Shown here in pieces: positions 1-11,900 of a stretch of 64,000 nucleotides of DNA. Numbering within the stretch: the stretch's first letter is position 1; every line of letters starts with the position of its first letter. This DNA is from Euglena gracilis. Taxonomy: Eukaryota > Euglenida > Euglenophyceae > Euglenales. The stretch is taken from contig CP154955.1 of assembly GCA_039621445.1 (NCBI GenBank), positions 61,101,564 to 61,165,563 of the forward strand. Reading direction: 5' to 3'. Under the pieces are notes generated by a model. The model searched no databases. It was not told the DNA's origin and saw only the letters and a program-made list of their open reading frames with translations. The position numbers and the translations under genes are program-made.

Positions 1-1823
1 GTAAAGATGGGTATTATATTGGAGACTTGTGGGAAAATTGTCCTAAAGATGGGCTTAATTCTTCAAAATATCAAAAAATGCCAGCATCGCCCAGCATCGG
101 AACCCCACCTCTGGTCTCCAAAAAACCAGCATCGCCCAACATCGCCCAGCATCGCCCAGCATCATCAAAGGTGCTTGGTTGTGACATAAACATTTGTGGC
201 CATCAAAAAAACCTGTATAGAACAAAAGCACATGAAAAAATTTTGCAAAAATTTTGCAAGGGTTCCCCCTAAAAAAGGAAAGCCTTCCGTCCCAGCTGTG
301 TCAAGCGATGCCAGCGGTGTCGGCACCGCTTTTTAGGCATCCCCATTGGCTTGGGAGCCCCAGGCAGAGCTTGGAAACTGTTGCCATGGTTCTGGCGTCC
401 ATGTCAAGTGATAGTTTCCCGGTGGCTGTGCAGCAATTCCATTTTGGCCACCACACCATTCTCCCACCCCCAGCTGTCCTGCCCGACTGACCTGTGAACA
501 AACCTCCCCTCATCAAGGAGTTCCAGTGACAAATTGAACAACACAAAGCGGGGGTCCCACCAATTTCCGAAAAAATCTGCAAGAAATCCTTTGGAGGTTC
601 CCCATTGCTGCTCCCAATTCTCTTTGGCACCGGTGCTTCGCAAGCGGAGGGGGCACAGAGCTTCGGAACGCTTCCACCAAAATTAAGCAGAGCACGCGGT
701 TTCGGCCCATTTTGTGTGGCAAAGAAATGCCATTTTGTGGGCGGTGACACACACAGATTGGGTGGCAGAGAGAAGGGCAGAACTTCCGGGGCGAGAGCAA
801 AATTTTCAGTTTTCAACCTGTCTGAGCCTTGGCAGGCCCTTTGGTCCAAATGTCCGTCGCAGGCTTCTTTTTACCAACCCCGGGGAGGGGAGGGGAGTGT
901 CTTGTGCTATAGGGTGCCTGCCCACAGAATAGCACCCCCCCAGGGGGGGGGTCAGTTTAGACCCTGATGCCTGCCGACCCAGCCAAATTTCCTTTTGAAA
1001 ATGGCCAATTTCAGGCCCCGGCACCTTTGGTGTCGGGGGGGGGGGGGGTGCAAAAATGGGGGTTGTGCACTACCCACCCCAAAACCCGACCCCCTCGGGG
1101 GCGTCAAAAGTGCCCTACCCCCATGGGAGGCGGTGCACTTCCTCAAAAAAAAGAAGCCTGGTCGGTATTTTGGGGCAGCGCCAGCCCCCCCCCCCACGTC
1201 CAACGACCGGTAATCCCTGTCTTATGACATGGGGCCATTGGACATGGGGTTCTGACCAAAAAGGTGTCGTCCGACCAGGGGGGGGGGTCAGCCTTGTTAC
1301 ACCTCCCCGGGACACTGTCTCCCGACAAGTCACAAGACAGCCTATGAGGACAGGTCAGCGGGGACAGAGGGTTGAGGACAGTCTCCCGGGTGGGTCCAGG
1401 ACAAAGGGAAAAAAGCATCACCCCTGGTTGACGGGGGGGGGAGACGGAAACATAATACCTTCACAAGTTTGTAACCAAAAGCGTTTAAAAGTTTTTGTTC
1501 AGAAATTTTTGGTATTTTTGTTTATTTGGAGTTTTTATGTTTTATTTAAAAAATTTGGTTGGAATTTTTTTGTTCAGAATTTTTCTTCCCTAGAAATTGC
1601 CGTTCTTCAACAAAACAAAACGCCAAATTTTTGAAAAGAATCACAAGGAGACAGGGCAGTGGGTACAAAGGTACGAGAGACAGGCCCCATGAGTTCAAGT
1701 AGGTATACAGGGTCGGGGACAATTTCCTGTTGAAGACATTTTTCCCTGGGAGGGGAGTAGGCAGGGGAGCGGGTAAAAAAAGAGGAAAGGTTTGATGTTG
1801 AAAGCCCAAATCCAATGACTCAG

Positions 1824-1869
1824 ATTAACCCCACACCCATTCAAATGTTTGAATGGGTGTGGGGCTAAT
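1824..1869 (+). repeat. 46-bp near-perfect palindrome
   Basis: ATTAACCCCACACCCATTCAAA is mirrored by TTTGAATGGGTGTGGGGCTAAT with one mismatch and a 2-base centre. It sits in a gene-free stretch. Confidence 0.9.
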
Positions 1870-3814
1870 CTTACAGCGCCAAAAGGGTTCACGGTGCACA
1901 GTGCCTGAATAAATGTCACACCCCCTGAGTGCCTAAAAATGAAGTGCAAAAAAAGTGCGCAACCCTAAAAAAGCCATTTTTACACTGAACTGCTTTCGGA
2001 TAGTGCTCAAATAAGTGTCACACCCCTGAGGGTCCAAAACTGCGGTCCACCCCGTATACTTGAAACACGTTCAAAAATTTTCTGACATAATTCTCAAATT
2101 TATCACCACCCTCCAAACATAACATGGACCCTCAAAAACCGCGACATGAGAAATATAAAAAAACAATGCAACGCAGTTTTGTGCATTTTTGCGCAGATGA
2201 GAAAAATATTCCAAAGCATGGTTTTCATCCTTTGAGAACACTGATTCTGAAAATATCTATCATTTTTGCAAAATTTTCCAAAAAAATGACGACATTGGTA
2301 AATGCTTTGGACACAATGAAAAATTTGTCCAAATAGAAGGAATAAACTTTGTTTCCCAGCCAAGCACCACAAAAATTGCTAGAAAGAATGCAAATAATGT
2401 AAAAAAAAGCAATATTCTGCAAAAACAAAAAAAGGGAAAAAATGCAGATAAATTGTTTCTCACACGCTTCTGCATCATTGGGGGGTAAAGCCTGAATTGA
2501 TCACGGAAATTTTCACAGGTTTCTGCCAGCCTCAGCAGAAACGGAACGTGCACTGGCCGGATCCAAAAGAGGCAGGGTCACACAAACGGTCCCGCCGGCG
2601 GACCCCCCAACGGGAAAGGAGTGCCTGCAGCTCAGGGGCGGGGTGGATCCCCACCGCACGCAGGGCGGGGCCCAAGCAGCGCGGTCGCCTGGCCAAGAGG
2701 CATCGGGGAGTCGGCCCAGCTCAACCCCCCCCCCCACTTATGAACCTTATAAACCCCCCATTCATACCCACCCCCCCCCCCTCGGGCCGACCAAGCAACC
2801 CTTGACTTACCCCCCCCCTGGGTGAAAAAAGAAAACCACCGGGGACGGTTGTTTCGGCCGCAAACGACACAAAAACTGATTTATGGCAATTTTTTTTTTG
2901 AGACTGACCATCGTCAAAATCGCCATTTTTGACCAAATTTGCCGAAAATTGCCAATTGGGGGGGGGGGTTCAGGGTCATTGTCATTTTGGGGTCGGATTT
3001 TCACCAAAAATTCCTTGACCTATAAACCCCCCACTCATAAACCTCCCCTTCGGCCGACCAACCAAACCAGATTCTATAAACACTGGGGGTTTATAAACGG
3101 GGGGGGGGGGTTATGCTTTCCCCTTAAAATGGCTGGCTCCTCTGCCCCCCTTTTTGGAAAAAAAAACACTTTCATTCCCCCCAAATATTTTCCAACTTAC
3201 TTTCAGATCTTTGAATTTTTCAGGTAGAATGAAAACCTTCTTTCAGTGACAAGGTCTGGGGCCATCACCCCCTGGCAGAGAAATGCCTGGTGGGGGAATA
3301 CAGGATGGGTGGGGTGGTGGACCGCTCCAGCCACTCTGTGTTGTTGTTGTTTTTTACCCTGTTTTGGACCCTGCTCTCTGCTCCGCTGCTTTGGGCAGAA
3401 CCTCATCACTTGAGGTTGTTTTGACTGCGGACCACAAATCCCCCCCCCCAGAGGAGCGCCTTCTGCCTCCCCTCTGACCGATTTACTTCGAGGGTCGGGG
3501 GGAGTTTGGCCTTAAATCATCGGAGAAGCCAGATGAGGGGGCACAACCCTTTGCCACCACCACCCCTCATCCAACCGTTGCTCTGTGGCCCTCTCCCCCC
3601 ACAATGCCCCCCAAAAGGGTTGACACACAAACACCGCCGTTTTCCTCTTGTGCAGGGCCAAGCCTGGCAGCAGAGGCGGTGTTAAATATGCGGCGGGAGG
3701 GTCGCCGAGGGGAGCAATACCGCTCACACTTCCGGAGCCACGACGTCCGACGGAGCGATGGAGGGGCTGCGTTCGGACAGCCCCTGGCTGCTGTCAGGGG
3801 TGGGGTCATACATT

Positions 3815-4135
3815 TTTACCGACCCCCCCCCCCGGGGGGTCACTCAACTTTTCGAAAAACAAGTCAGTCACTTTTTTTTCCGGAAACCAGTCAGTCACTA
3901 CCCCCCCCCCCGGGGTCGGCCACTCTGGGATCCAAAGGAAACTTGACCAAAAACACAAAAAAAGGCCAAAAAACATTTTCCGGCGCCTTCGGCGGCAGGT
4001 CACTTAAGTGGTTTTTTTGCCGACCCCGGGGGGGGAGGGGGTCCGGGCCGAAAACCAGTCAGTCACTCCGAAAAAACCAGTCACCCACCCCCCGGAGGGG
4101 GGGGGGGTCGGCCAGTGCTTAAGCAATTGACTGGT
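3815..4135 (+). mobile_element. Family B repeat (CAGTCAGTCAC)
   Basis: Starts TTTTTACCGACCCC with C-run/G-run arms, then repeated CAGTCAGTCAC, GGGATCCAAAGGAAACTTGA, a CCGGCGCCTTCGGCGG hairpin core, and ends with GGTCGGCCAGTGCTTAAGCA. Copies at 18,070-18,490 and, reversed, 46,455-46,785. No ORF. Confidence 0.65.
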
Positions 4136-5139
4136 GGGGGTGGGCAGCGACGGCGTCAGATGCCCCCGTGTCCCGGGAGGTCGTCGCGCGGACAAGTCAG
4201 CGAACACAGGCCCAAAGTGATGTACGCTGTGGCTGTCTGGTGCCCCCTCCCAGGAAATGGTGACTGTGACAGGCCACGGGAATGACAGCTTTCTTGGAGA
4301 GGTACCAGAAATCCAAGCTGCAACATCAGATGCAGAGCAAGAACCCGCACACAGAACACGCAGAAATCTACATTACAAACCGAGCCACACCCACATCCAT
4401 CTGCACTGATGTAATGCCAGCAAAACCCACAACACAACACACACACACACACACACTACACGCACGCACACACCCAACACACACGCAGACACAGACCCAC
4501 ATGTCCACAACGACAGGCAAACAGACAGATACAGACAATCAGTCAAAAAAAGAAAGCTCCAAAACAAGGCCCTGCCGATTTTCAGAAAAAAAAAAGCAGC
4601 CCTCCCCCTACCCAAATAAGACCCCCCACGGGATTTTTGGGAATGTCTAAAAAAAAATATTTTTCAGGTCAAAGTTGGCATTTTTTGAGACAATTCGCTG
4701 CATTGAACCTATTTTTTTTTGGACCCTCATGTGGCAAGGTCTCTTTCTGTCAAAATTTTCAGCAAAAAAACCCTAAAAACAAAACTTACACACACACACT
4801 CTTCTTATTCCGTAATGGATGCAAAAAGGAAATCCGGCTGGGGATTATTATTTGGGGAGCAGACAATTACCTCCCCCCTATGTCCAGCGACCGCTAACCT
4901 CTGTCCTCCGACCAGGTGGTCGTTGGACATAGGGTTGTGACCAAAATGTGTCCTCCGACGGGGGGGGGGTCGTTAGTCAAGGGGTCAAGAAAAAAAGTCG
5001 GCAGGCACCCAGCCCCCCCGAAAGGCCAAAATTTTCCTTCTGGCACTTTGCGGCAGTTTTTGGGGACTTTGGCAAATTTTTACCCAAAAAGTGCGAAAAA
5101 TGGCATTTTGGCCTATTTTGGCTGACCTCACAGGCTTTT

Positions 5140-5545
5140 GCTTAAGGACCCCGGGGGGGTCCACTGGCTAGAAATTTGGACTAGCTAGAAAAGTGGACTA
5201 GCTTGACCCCCGGGGGGGGGGGTCCGGCTGGAAAAAAAATTCTCCTCTGGCGCTGCGCGCTGAGGTGGAAATGAGGCTTTTAATAGGTTTTTGGCTGATC
5301 TTGTTCCAAAAATTCCCAAAAATGGCCAAAACCGGGCATTTTTGGTCATTTTTGGGGGTCCCAAAAAATTTTCCGGCGCTTTGTGCCGGTCACTGGAAAA
5401 AAATTTGCACTAGCTAGCCCTGCTAGCAGACCCCCCCCCCGGGGGTCTGCTAAAAATCCCACTAGCCAAATTTGGACTAGCTGCAGTGCAGCCCCCCCCC
5501 CCCCCGAGGGGTACTGCAATCCCTTAAGCAGAAGCCTGGCTGACC
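5140..5545 (+). mobile_element. Family C repeat (CTAGCTAG ends, GTGCCGGTCACTGG core)
   Basis: Contains GGTCCACTGGCTAGAAATTT, GGACTAGCTTGACCCC, GGTTTTTGGCTGATCTTGTT, TTTTCCGGCGCTTTGTGCCG, GTCACTGGAAAAAAATTTGC and CTAGCTAGCCCTGCTAGCAG. C-run/G-run arms recur at both ends. Related copies at 6,165-6,385 and 33,345-33,830. Confidence 0.6.
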
Positions 5546-5844
5546 TTGGGTGCAAAAAATTTTGGCCCGGCGCGCGACCAAAAATTCGGCCAAACCTATG
5601 GCAAGGTGCCCTTCAACTGGGGGGGGGGTCGCTGGACATAGGGGGGGATCGTTGGGCATAGGGGGGTGGGGGCACATAGACACAACACAGGCAGACAGAA
5701 AGAAGCACGACTGCGTGCAATCGACCCCCACACCCAACAGCCACCATACAGCAAGCGAAGTGGAAGCCCGCCCCCCCGCCCCCCCCCCCCCACATTGCCA
5801 ACACCACCAACACCGCCAACACCGCCAACACCCCCCGCCCTGGC

Positions 5845-5926
5845 TTCGCGGGGTGGCCGCCAGCCCAGCGGTGGCGATCGCGGCGGGCAGCACGCGCTGG
5901 ACCAGTCCCTGGAGCGTCTCCTGCAG
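5845..5926 (-). CDS. Possible last exon of the cyclase gene
   Basis: Minus-strand frame after an acceptor-like 'gggccgcag', reading LQETLQGLVQRVLPAAIATA then GLAA. Strong G/C third-position bias and a helix pattern make it a likely exon, plausibly the end of the C-terminal tail. The frame continues into glycine-rich low complexity without a clear stop or donor, so the 3' end is unknown. CAC trinucleotide repeats follow immediately on the plus-strand left side. Confidence 0.4.
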
Positions 5927-8900
5927 CTGCGGCCCGTCGGAACCACAGGGCGGCCGGCATACCGGGCATCACAGTTTCGGGGAGCGTTTGAAACCCGGAA
6001 AACACCGGAAAAGGTCATGCCGCAGGGCTCTGAGCGGCTGGGCAAAAATGGAAGCCGCAAATATCGCGGCAAAGATGGGCCAACTCCAAGGAAGCAAGCT
6101 GGCTTCGGGCATCCGTGAAACATTGTCCGGGTATGCAAACGGGGGGAAATGAGGATTTCAACCCCACGTTTTGGAGGGCAAACTCATTCGGTGCTTTGTG
6201 CCGGTCATTGGAAAAAAAATTCCACCGCCAAGCCCTCCTTGTGGACCCCCTGAGGGGTCCACAAGTATTCCCACTAACCAAATTTGGACTAGCCCCCCCC
6301 CCCCCGGGGAGGGGGGGGCTAGGCTCCCCCCAGTCGAGCCCCCCCCCGGGGAGGGGGTTCTGTGAACCCTTAAGCAGAAGCAGAATTCCCATTCTCCAAC
6401 CGCCTTTCCCGGACATCCTACCAAACAATTGGATAATGCTGGCAGGGATTCGGCCCATCTCCTGCAGGCTGCGCTGGTCGCAGCCGTAATTCCGCACATG
6501 CAGGCGCTCGCAGAAGCCCACCGCCAGCGGGAGGGTGCAGGTGGTCGCGACCTCCAATCAGGCGGTTTGCAAGCAAAAAGAAATTCCATCCCAGCACATT
6601 CAAGGAAAAATACACAGGAAAATGGCTGAGAGAAAGGCCATGTCTTGGCGAAAAGGGTGGGGGGACCAGCGCCGGGGGGCTGGGGCAGGGTAATAAATGA
6701 GTGGGGAGGGAGGGGGCAGCGTGGTTTGGACGCACATCCCCTTGGAGTCCCGCCCCCTCCCTCTGTGCAAAAAAATTTCGGGCTTTAAAAATCGCGTTTT
6801 CATGCACTTTTTTTTGAAAAATCGGTCACAACATACACCAAATTTTCATGGAAAAAATTTGGGGGCCAGGGTGGTCCCGGACCCCCCCTTGTCCGAATGG
6901 GGAGGGGGGGGGGAGGTGGTCTGACCCCCCCCCCGCAAAACCTTTGCTCACTTAATACCCTGGGGCTGGGGACCGGGGGGGGGGGTTGGGAGTTGGGGGG
7001 CGAGGGGAGAAGTTGGCACGAGTGGCTGGAGTGACCAACCACAAGGGGTGGACGTGACTGCGTGACATGCTATGGAGGGCCCGGCCCCAGGTCGAAACCT
7101 CTGGGAGGTAATTGTTACCTCACAGCAACTCTTGCCTAAACCTCGTCGGCACCCGCAGCCTACGAGGGTCATGCGCTTGAACTCACGTACCCCCATGCCT
7201 AATGAACATCCTTGCCCAATGAACAGGGGGTTTTCGGACCGTCTAGATTGTCACCTAAGTGTTCATTGGGCTTAGGGGGGAGGTATTTACCCCCCAGGAA
7301 ACTGTCATTCCCGAGAACCTGTCAGGGTCCCGCCTGGGAACTGGGCCCCCCAGAGTACTGCCCTGATGGGAATCGTGGACACCTTATGGTGGGTGTGAAG
7401 GGTCTGAGTTGAGCCCCCCCCCCCCCCAAGGGGTTGGAGTCGGGACGAGTGGATACCCCCCTTGGCTGCAGGCGCCTTATCTGTCCAAATTGAATGCAAG
7501 TTCAATTGTTCGATCAAAAACTGGGCGTAAACCCAGATGGGGGGCATCCAGACCCCCCCCCCCGGTCAACGCTGCCGAGCTGCAGAAAACCAACGGTCGA
7601 AACCAACCAGCGAGTTAATCGACCTGCCCGAACGAACGAAATCCTTCAATGGATCTCCTCGAGTCAAGGCCGGTGTAAGGAGGTGTTGGCAGGGGTATTC
7701 CGCACGTGGTCATGTTTCCCAATGCTAAAAAAATGTTGTTTTTTTAAATAAAAAAAGCAAAAAGGTACCCCCCCCCCAAATAATAACCCCCCGGTTATTT
7801 GGACACTCGAAGTCGGGGTCCAGGGGGGTTTATTATTTGGGGGGGTTGGCAACTTGGTATGCAAAGATCCGATTCAATAAAATTCAATAAATGCAACAAC
7901 CCTCTTGGGGTGACAGGTAAGCTGGGGTGACAGCTTGGGGTGACAGGTGATCGTCAGTCACGACCAGACTGAACCGGAAAAATTTGCCCAAATAATAACC
8001 CCCAATTTTCATTTATTCCCTCGATTCCTGAAACTTTGTTGGGATCTGGCATCAGACAGGGGGGGAGACGGATGCAGCTGTTTTTTGCATAAACTTTGGG
8101 TGGTGCCAGCCAGGATTCGATTTAAGGAGGGTGTACGGGGTTAAAGGTGAGGGAGTGACCCCCTGGACTGGATTGGGGGGTTCGCACACCCCCCCCCCCA
8201 CGCTTCGATATAAGGGAAGGGGGGTAGGGGGGTGGGTAGGTTGGACCAGGCTTCATTTTAAGACCCGGGGGGGGGAGGGGGGGTCCCCCCACACACGCAG
8301 GGTGGCGCGGGACCCCCCTGGGGGGGGGGACCCCCCCAAAATCGGGCCCGTCAAAGGCAATTTTCAAAAATTTTCGGCGCTTCACGAAAAGGTATACCCG
8401 GCGCCTCCGGCGCGGGACCCCTGGGGGGGGGGGGGGTCCGGCCCGGACCCACCCACCAAGGTTGGGCTTTGTTTTTGTATTTTTGGGGGGGTCCCAAAAA
8501 CAACCCAAAATTTTTGGGTACCCCCCCAAAAAAATTTTTTTTTGGGTCTGTGCAAAAGCTGTTGAGCGGACTTAGAAGAATCCTCCTCTCAACAGCAGCC
8601 AGCCTCGACAATTCTTTTGTGTTTGAGGTATCACAGGTGGGCACCTGTGGTGTTTGCATTGGTGGGCACCACCAATGCAAAAAAAGGACATAAAATTTTT
8701 GGTATTTCTCTCTGACTTTTTTTGCGGGGACCCCAGTAAATTTGCTTAAATGCCAGTGAATGCTACAACTCCCCAAAAAACATACACCAGGAAGGCTAGC
8801 AAATGTTGTGCATCCTTATCTGTTCCCCGCCGATTTCTTTGTAATGATTTGTGTGAATTTTCTGCAAAAATTTTCATTGGGGTGGTGCAGGTCGCGGGGG

Positions 8901-11900
8901 GGGGGGTCATGGGGGGTCACGGGGGAAGTATGCCACTTTGCAGGTAGGGTTGATCATTTTGCGGGAAAATCTTTTTTATTTTTTAATGGAAAATTTGCAG
9001 AAAAAATGGGGAAAATTGGAAATATCTCGATATTTCTCCATGGTAAAAAATGACCCGGGATGGGGTGAACTTTGGGATTTTGGACTCCCCCCCCCTAGGT
9101 GAAGTTCACTGTAGGAAAGTTCACCGGGGGGGGCCTTTACCCCGGACCCCCTTTACCGGTGAATTTCATCGCCAAAAGTACCCCCCCCCGGTGAACTTCG
9201 CGAGGGGGATCCACAGCCCCCCCCATACTGCCTAACCTCCCTTGAAGGGTCTTTTTGGGTCTTTTTCAAGTGAAGTTGTGTGCATCCTCTTCAACAAAAA
9301 AAATGTCCTGATCCAAAAAAAAGATCCTTGCAAAAAAACACAACAAAATGGGAAATTGGGGGGAATGGGGAAAATATTTTCCCACAATTTCCCAACCTGG
9401 AAAAACAAAATTTGTTGTTGAAATTTTTCCGCGCAATTTTTCAGCAATCCTATTTGGAGGTAGTCGGGAGGCAGCATCAATGCTCCCGAAAGGAAAGGTT
9501 GAAGAGATGAAGGTTCATTGAAGGATCGATTCTCGGGTCATGGGGGGGGTCACGGGGGTCACGGGGGGTCACGGGGGAAGCACCCCCATTGTAAAACCAA
9601 TAGAAGTTTATAGTGAGTTCATTATACACATTTAATTTGCATAGGTATGTGCTGTTGAGGGTTAATCGGCAATGGAGAAGGAGCTTGGTGTGACAATTGG
9701 CTCCTAACCAATTGCGGTCCACAGCCTTGTAAAAATTTTTGAATGCTGCCATGAAGGATGAAAAGGTCTGCAAAAATGGGACTAAAATTAGGGGGGGTCC
9801 CAAAAACCAAAAATTTGGGCTTTTTTTGGGTACCCCCCAAAGAACAAAATTTTTGGGGGGTACCCAAAACCCAAAACCCAACCTTGCACCCACCCACCCC
9901 CCCCTTCCCGGGGGGTCTGCTGACTTAAAAAGATGCCTGGGTTGGACCACCCCTCCGGTCTGGGAGGTGGGGTGGGGGACACCCCCAAATAAACCCCATA
10001 ACCCCCCCCCAAAAGAAGATCCTTCCAAAAATAAGACCCCCCCCTGACGGCGTGAAGCGCCGAAGACGGTGAAAAATTTCCCTGACAAATTACCAAAACC
10101 CCCAATTTCACACACAAAAATGATGAAACTCCAAAAAAGTTTCAGATTTTTGAAGTTCAAAAAACATGCTAAGTGTCAACACACCAATTGGCACATGGCG
10201 CAAAGCGCCGTAGGAAAAATTTTAAAGCTTTTGGTCGGGCCCGGGTCGGTCAAGAAAAAAATCCAAACATTAGACCCCCCCAAAACAAGGCCCCCCTGGA
10301 AGGTTTCCAGCAACGGACCTAAAAATAAGCCCCGGCTCTTGTTTTGGGGGGTTTGCGCCCTCCTCATATCCAACTCTGCCCCCCCCCCCACCTGCCAAGC
10401 GGGGTCCAGACCGACTCCCCCCCCTGGGGGGGCCCAAAATTGACCCCCCCCAAAAGTCCCCAAGCAGCCCCCCTCCGTCAACCCGGGGCCGGGGATCTCT
10501 GCACCATCCCAGGCACGGCGGCCTCGCGCACCCGCCGGGTCTGCGTGCCCAGCAGCGTCAACAGCGCCCGCAGCACCGTGTGGTGCCGCAACAGTGGGGT
10601 CAGAGACGCTGTTTGGGTATTTGGGTCGTTTGGGAGGCTGTCCAGGGGGTTGTTGGGGGCTTGGGGCAAAAGACCCTGACAGGTTCTCAGGCGCGTCAAT
10701 TCCCCCCAGGGAGTCGGTGCTCCCCTCCCCGGGAAATTGTCATGCCTGAGAACCTGTCAGGTCCCGCCTGGGAAAAAGCCCGGGTCCCCGTGTTAAAAGT
10801 CGACTGCCCCCCCCATTTGGCCCAACAGCCTGTTGGGGCCAAATGGGCCCAGCTAATGAACCGGAAGGGGTTACCTCCCCCTCACCGAGAAACTGTCACC
10901 TGACAGGTCGGCTGGTTTTTGGGGACCCTGAAAACTTCCATTACTGACAAGTCGGCCTGGGTCCAACGAGAGGGAAGGCAATGGATGCTTCCATATGGTG
11001 CCGGTATTGCAATGCCAGCGCTTCTGGGGACAAAGATGACAACGTTCTCACCACCAAGCCGCATCCAAAAAAAAGGGCTTTAAGAGTGGGGGATGCTCAT
11101 ACCCAAACCTGACCTGACCTGACCTGGCTTGGGAAATGTTTGGATTGGCAGTGCGCGTGGGTTGAGGAAGAATAAAAAAATAAAAATAAATGTCAGCAAA
11201 AAATGTCTCCTGTGTACACACACGGTTACCCATTTAACAACTGCAAAAGAAGAATGAGCAGGTGATGTTTGCACAAATGGCGCGAGGGCGGAAAAAAAAC
11301 TGCAGTCGCCTTGCATCGACCTGATTTCGGCCGGGGCGTAAGCCCCCCCCCAAATAGCCTGGCGGGGAGCCAGGTTATTGGAACCAACTTTTGGCCCTGC
11401 CCCCCCCCACCAGGTTATTTGGGCTCTTTTTTTCAGCGCCATAAAGGAATTTTGCCTAAAAATGGAGGGTGCCAAGTTACCGGAACCATCTTTTTTGCCC
11501 CCCCACCAGGTGACCCCGCCAGGTTATTTGGGGGGGGGGGTTCATCCTGGACCCCGGGGGCCCGGCTCCCAACCCCTCTGTGTAGGTCCTCCACGCCGAT
11601 TGTGCCGTTGCGCACCAGAGGATGGGTCTCGGCCCATTGGTGCTGCGCGGAATGTGCGGTGGAGGCGGCCGGGCCCCTGCAGCCCGGCTCGTTTATGAGA
11701 GGGGTAGGGCCAGCCCGGGCAAGGGCGCATGGATTTTGGGTCATTTCCAGGTCAAAAAAGTCGAAAAAAATCGAAAAAATAGGAATTGTTTTTCTCCTGA
11801 AATCCTGTTTTTTTTTGGCCCGACCCGGACCTGAAAAGCTGTTTTTTTGAGCTGAAGATGAGCGTTTTTCGCCCCGTTTTTGGCCCGAAACCCATGGATT

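Larger units (their letters stand above)
1..5844. other. No gene recognised; repeat-rich flank
   Basis: Beyond the last visible cyclase exon. Holds a GCATCGCCCA tandem motif (80-175), the 46-bp palindrome, C-run/G-run elements, family B and C repeats and an AC microsatellite (4,438-4,500). Also copies of a CCTCCGACC/GTTGGACATAGG repeat (1,196-1,290, 4,880-4,980, 5,625-5,665). The 3' end of the cyclase gene is not visible; no clear stop and poly(A) signal could be tied to it. Confidence 0.6.
6546..10504. other. Intron-like, no coding exon recognised
   Basis: Between two tail exons of the cyclase. Contains CTGTCAGG-type repeats (7,300-7,340), family A (8,243), palindromes (8,631-8,680) and a pair of inverted ~110-bp segments (8,450-8,560 and 9,780-9,900, sharing GGTTGGG and GGGGTACCC-type words). 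Frames longer than 60 codons here lack codon bias. Confidence 0.55.
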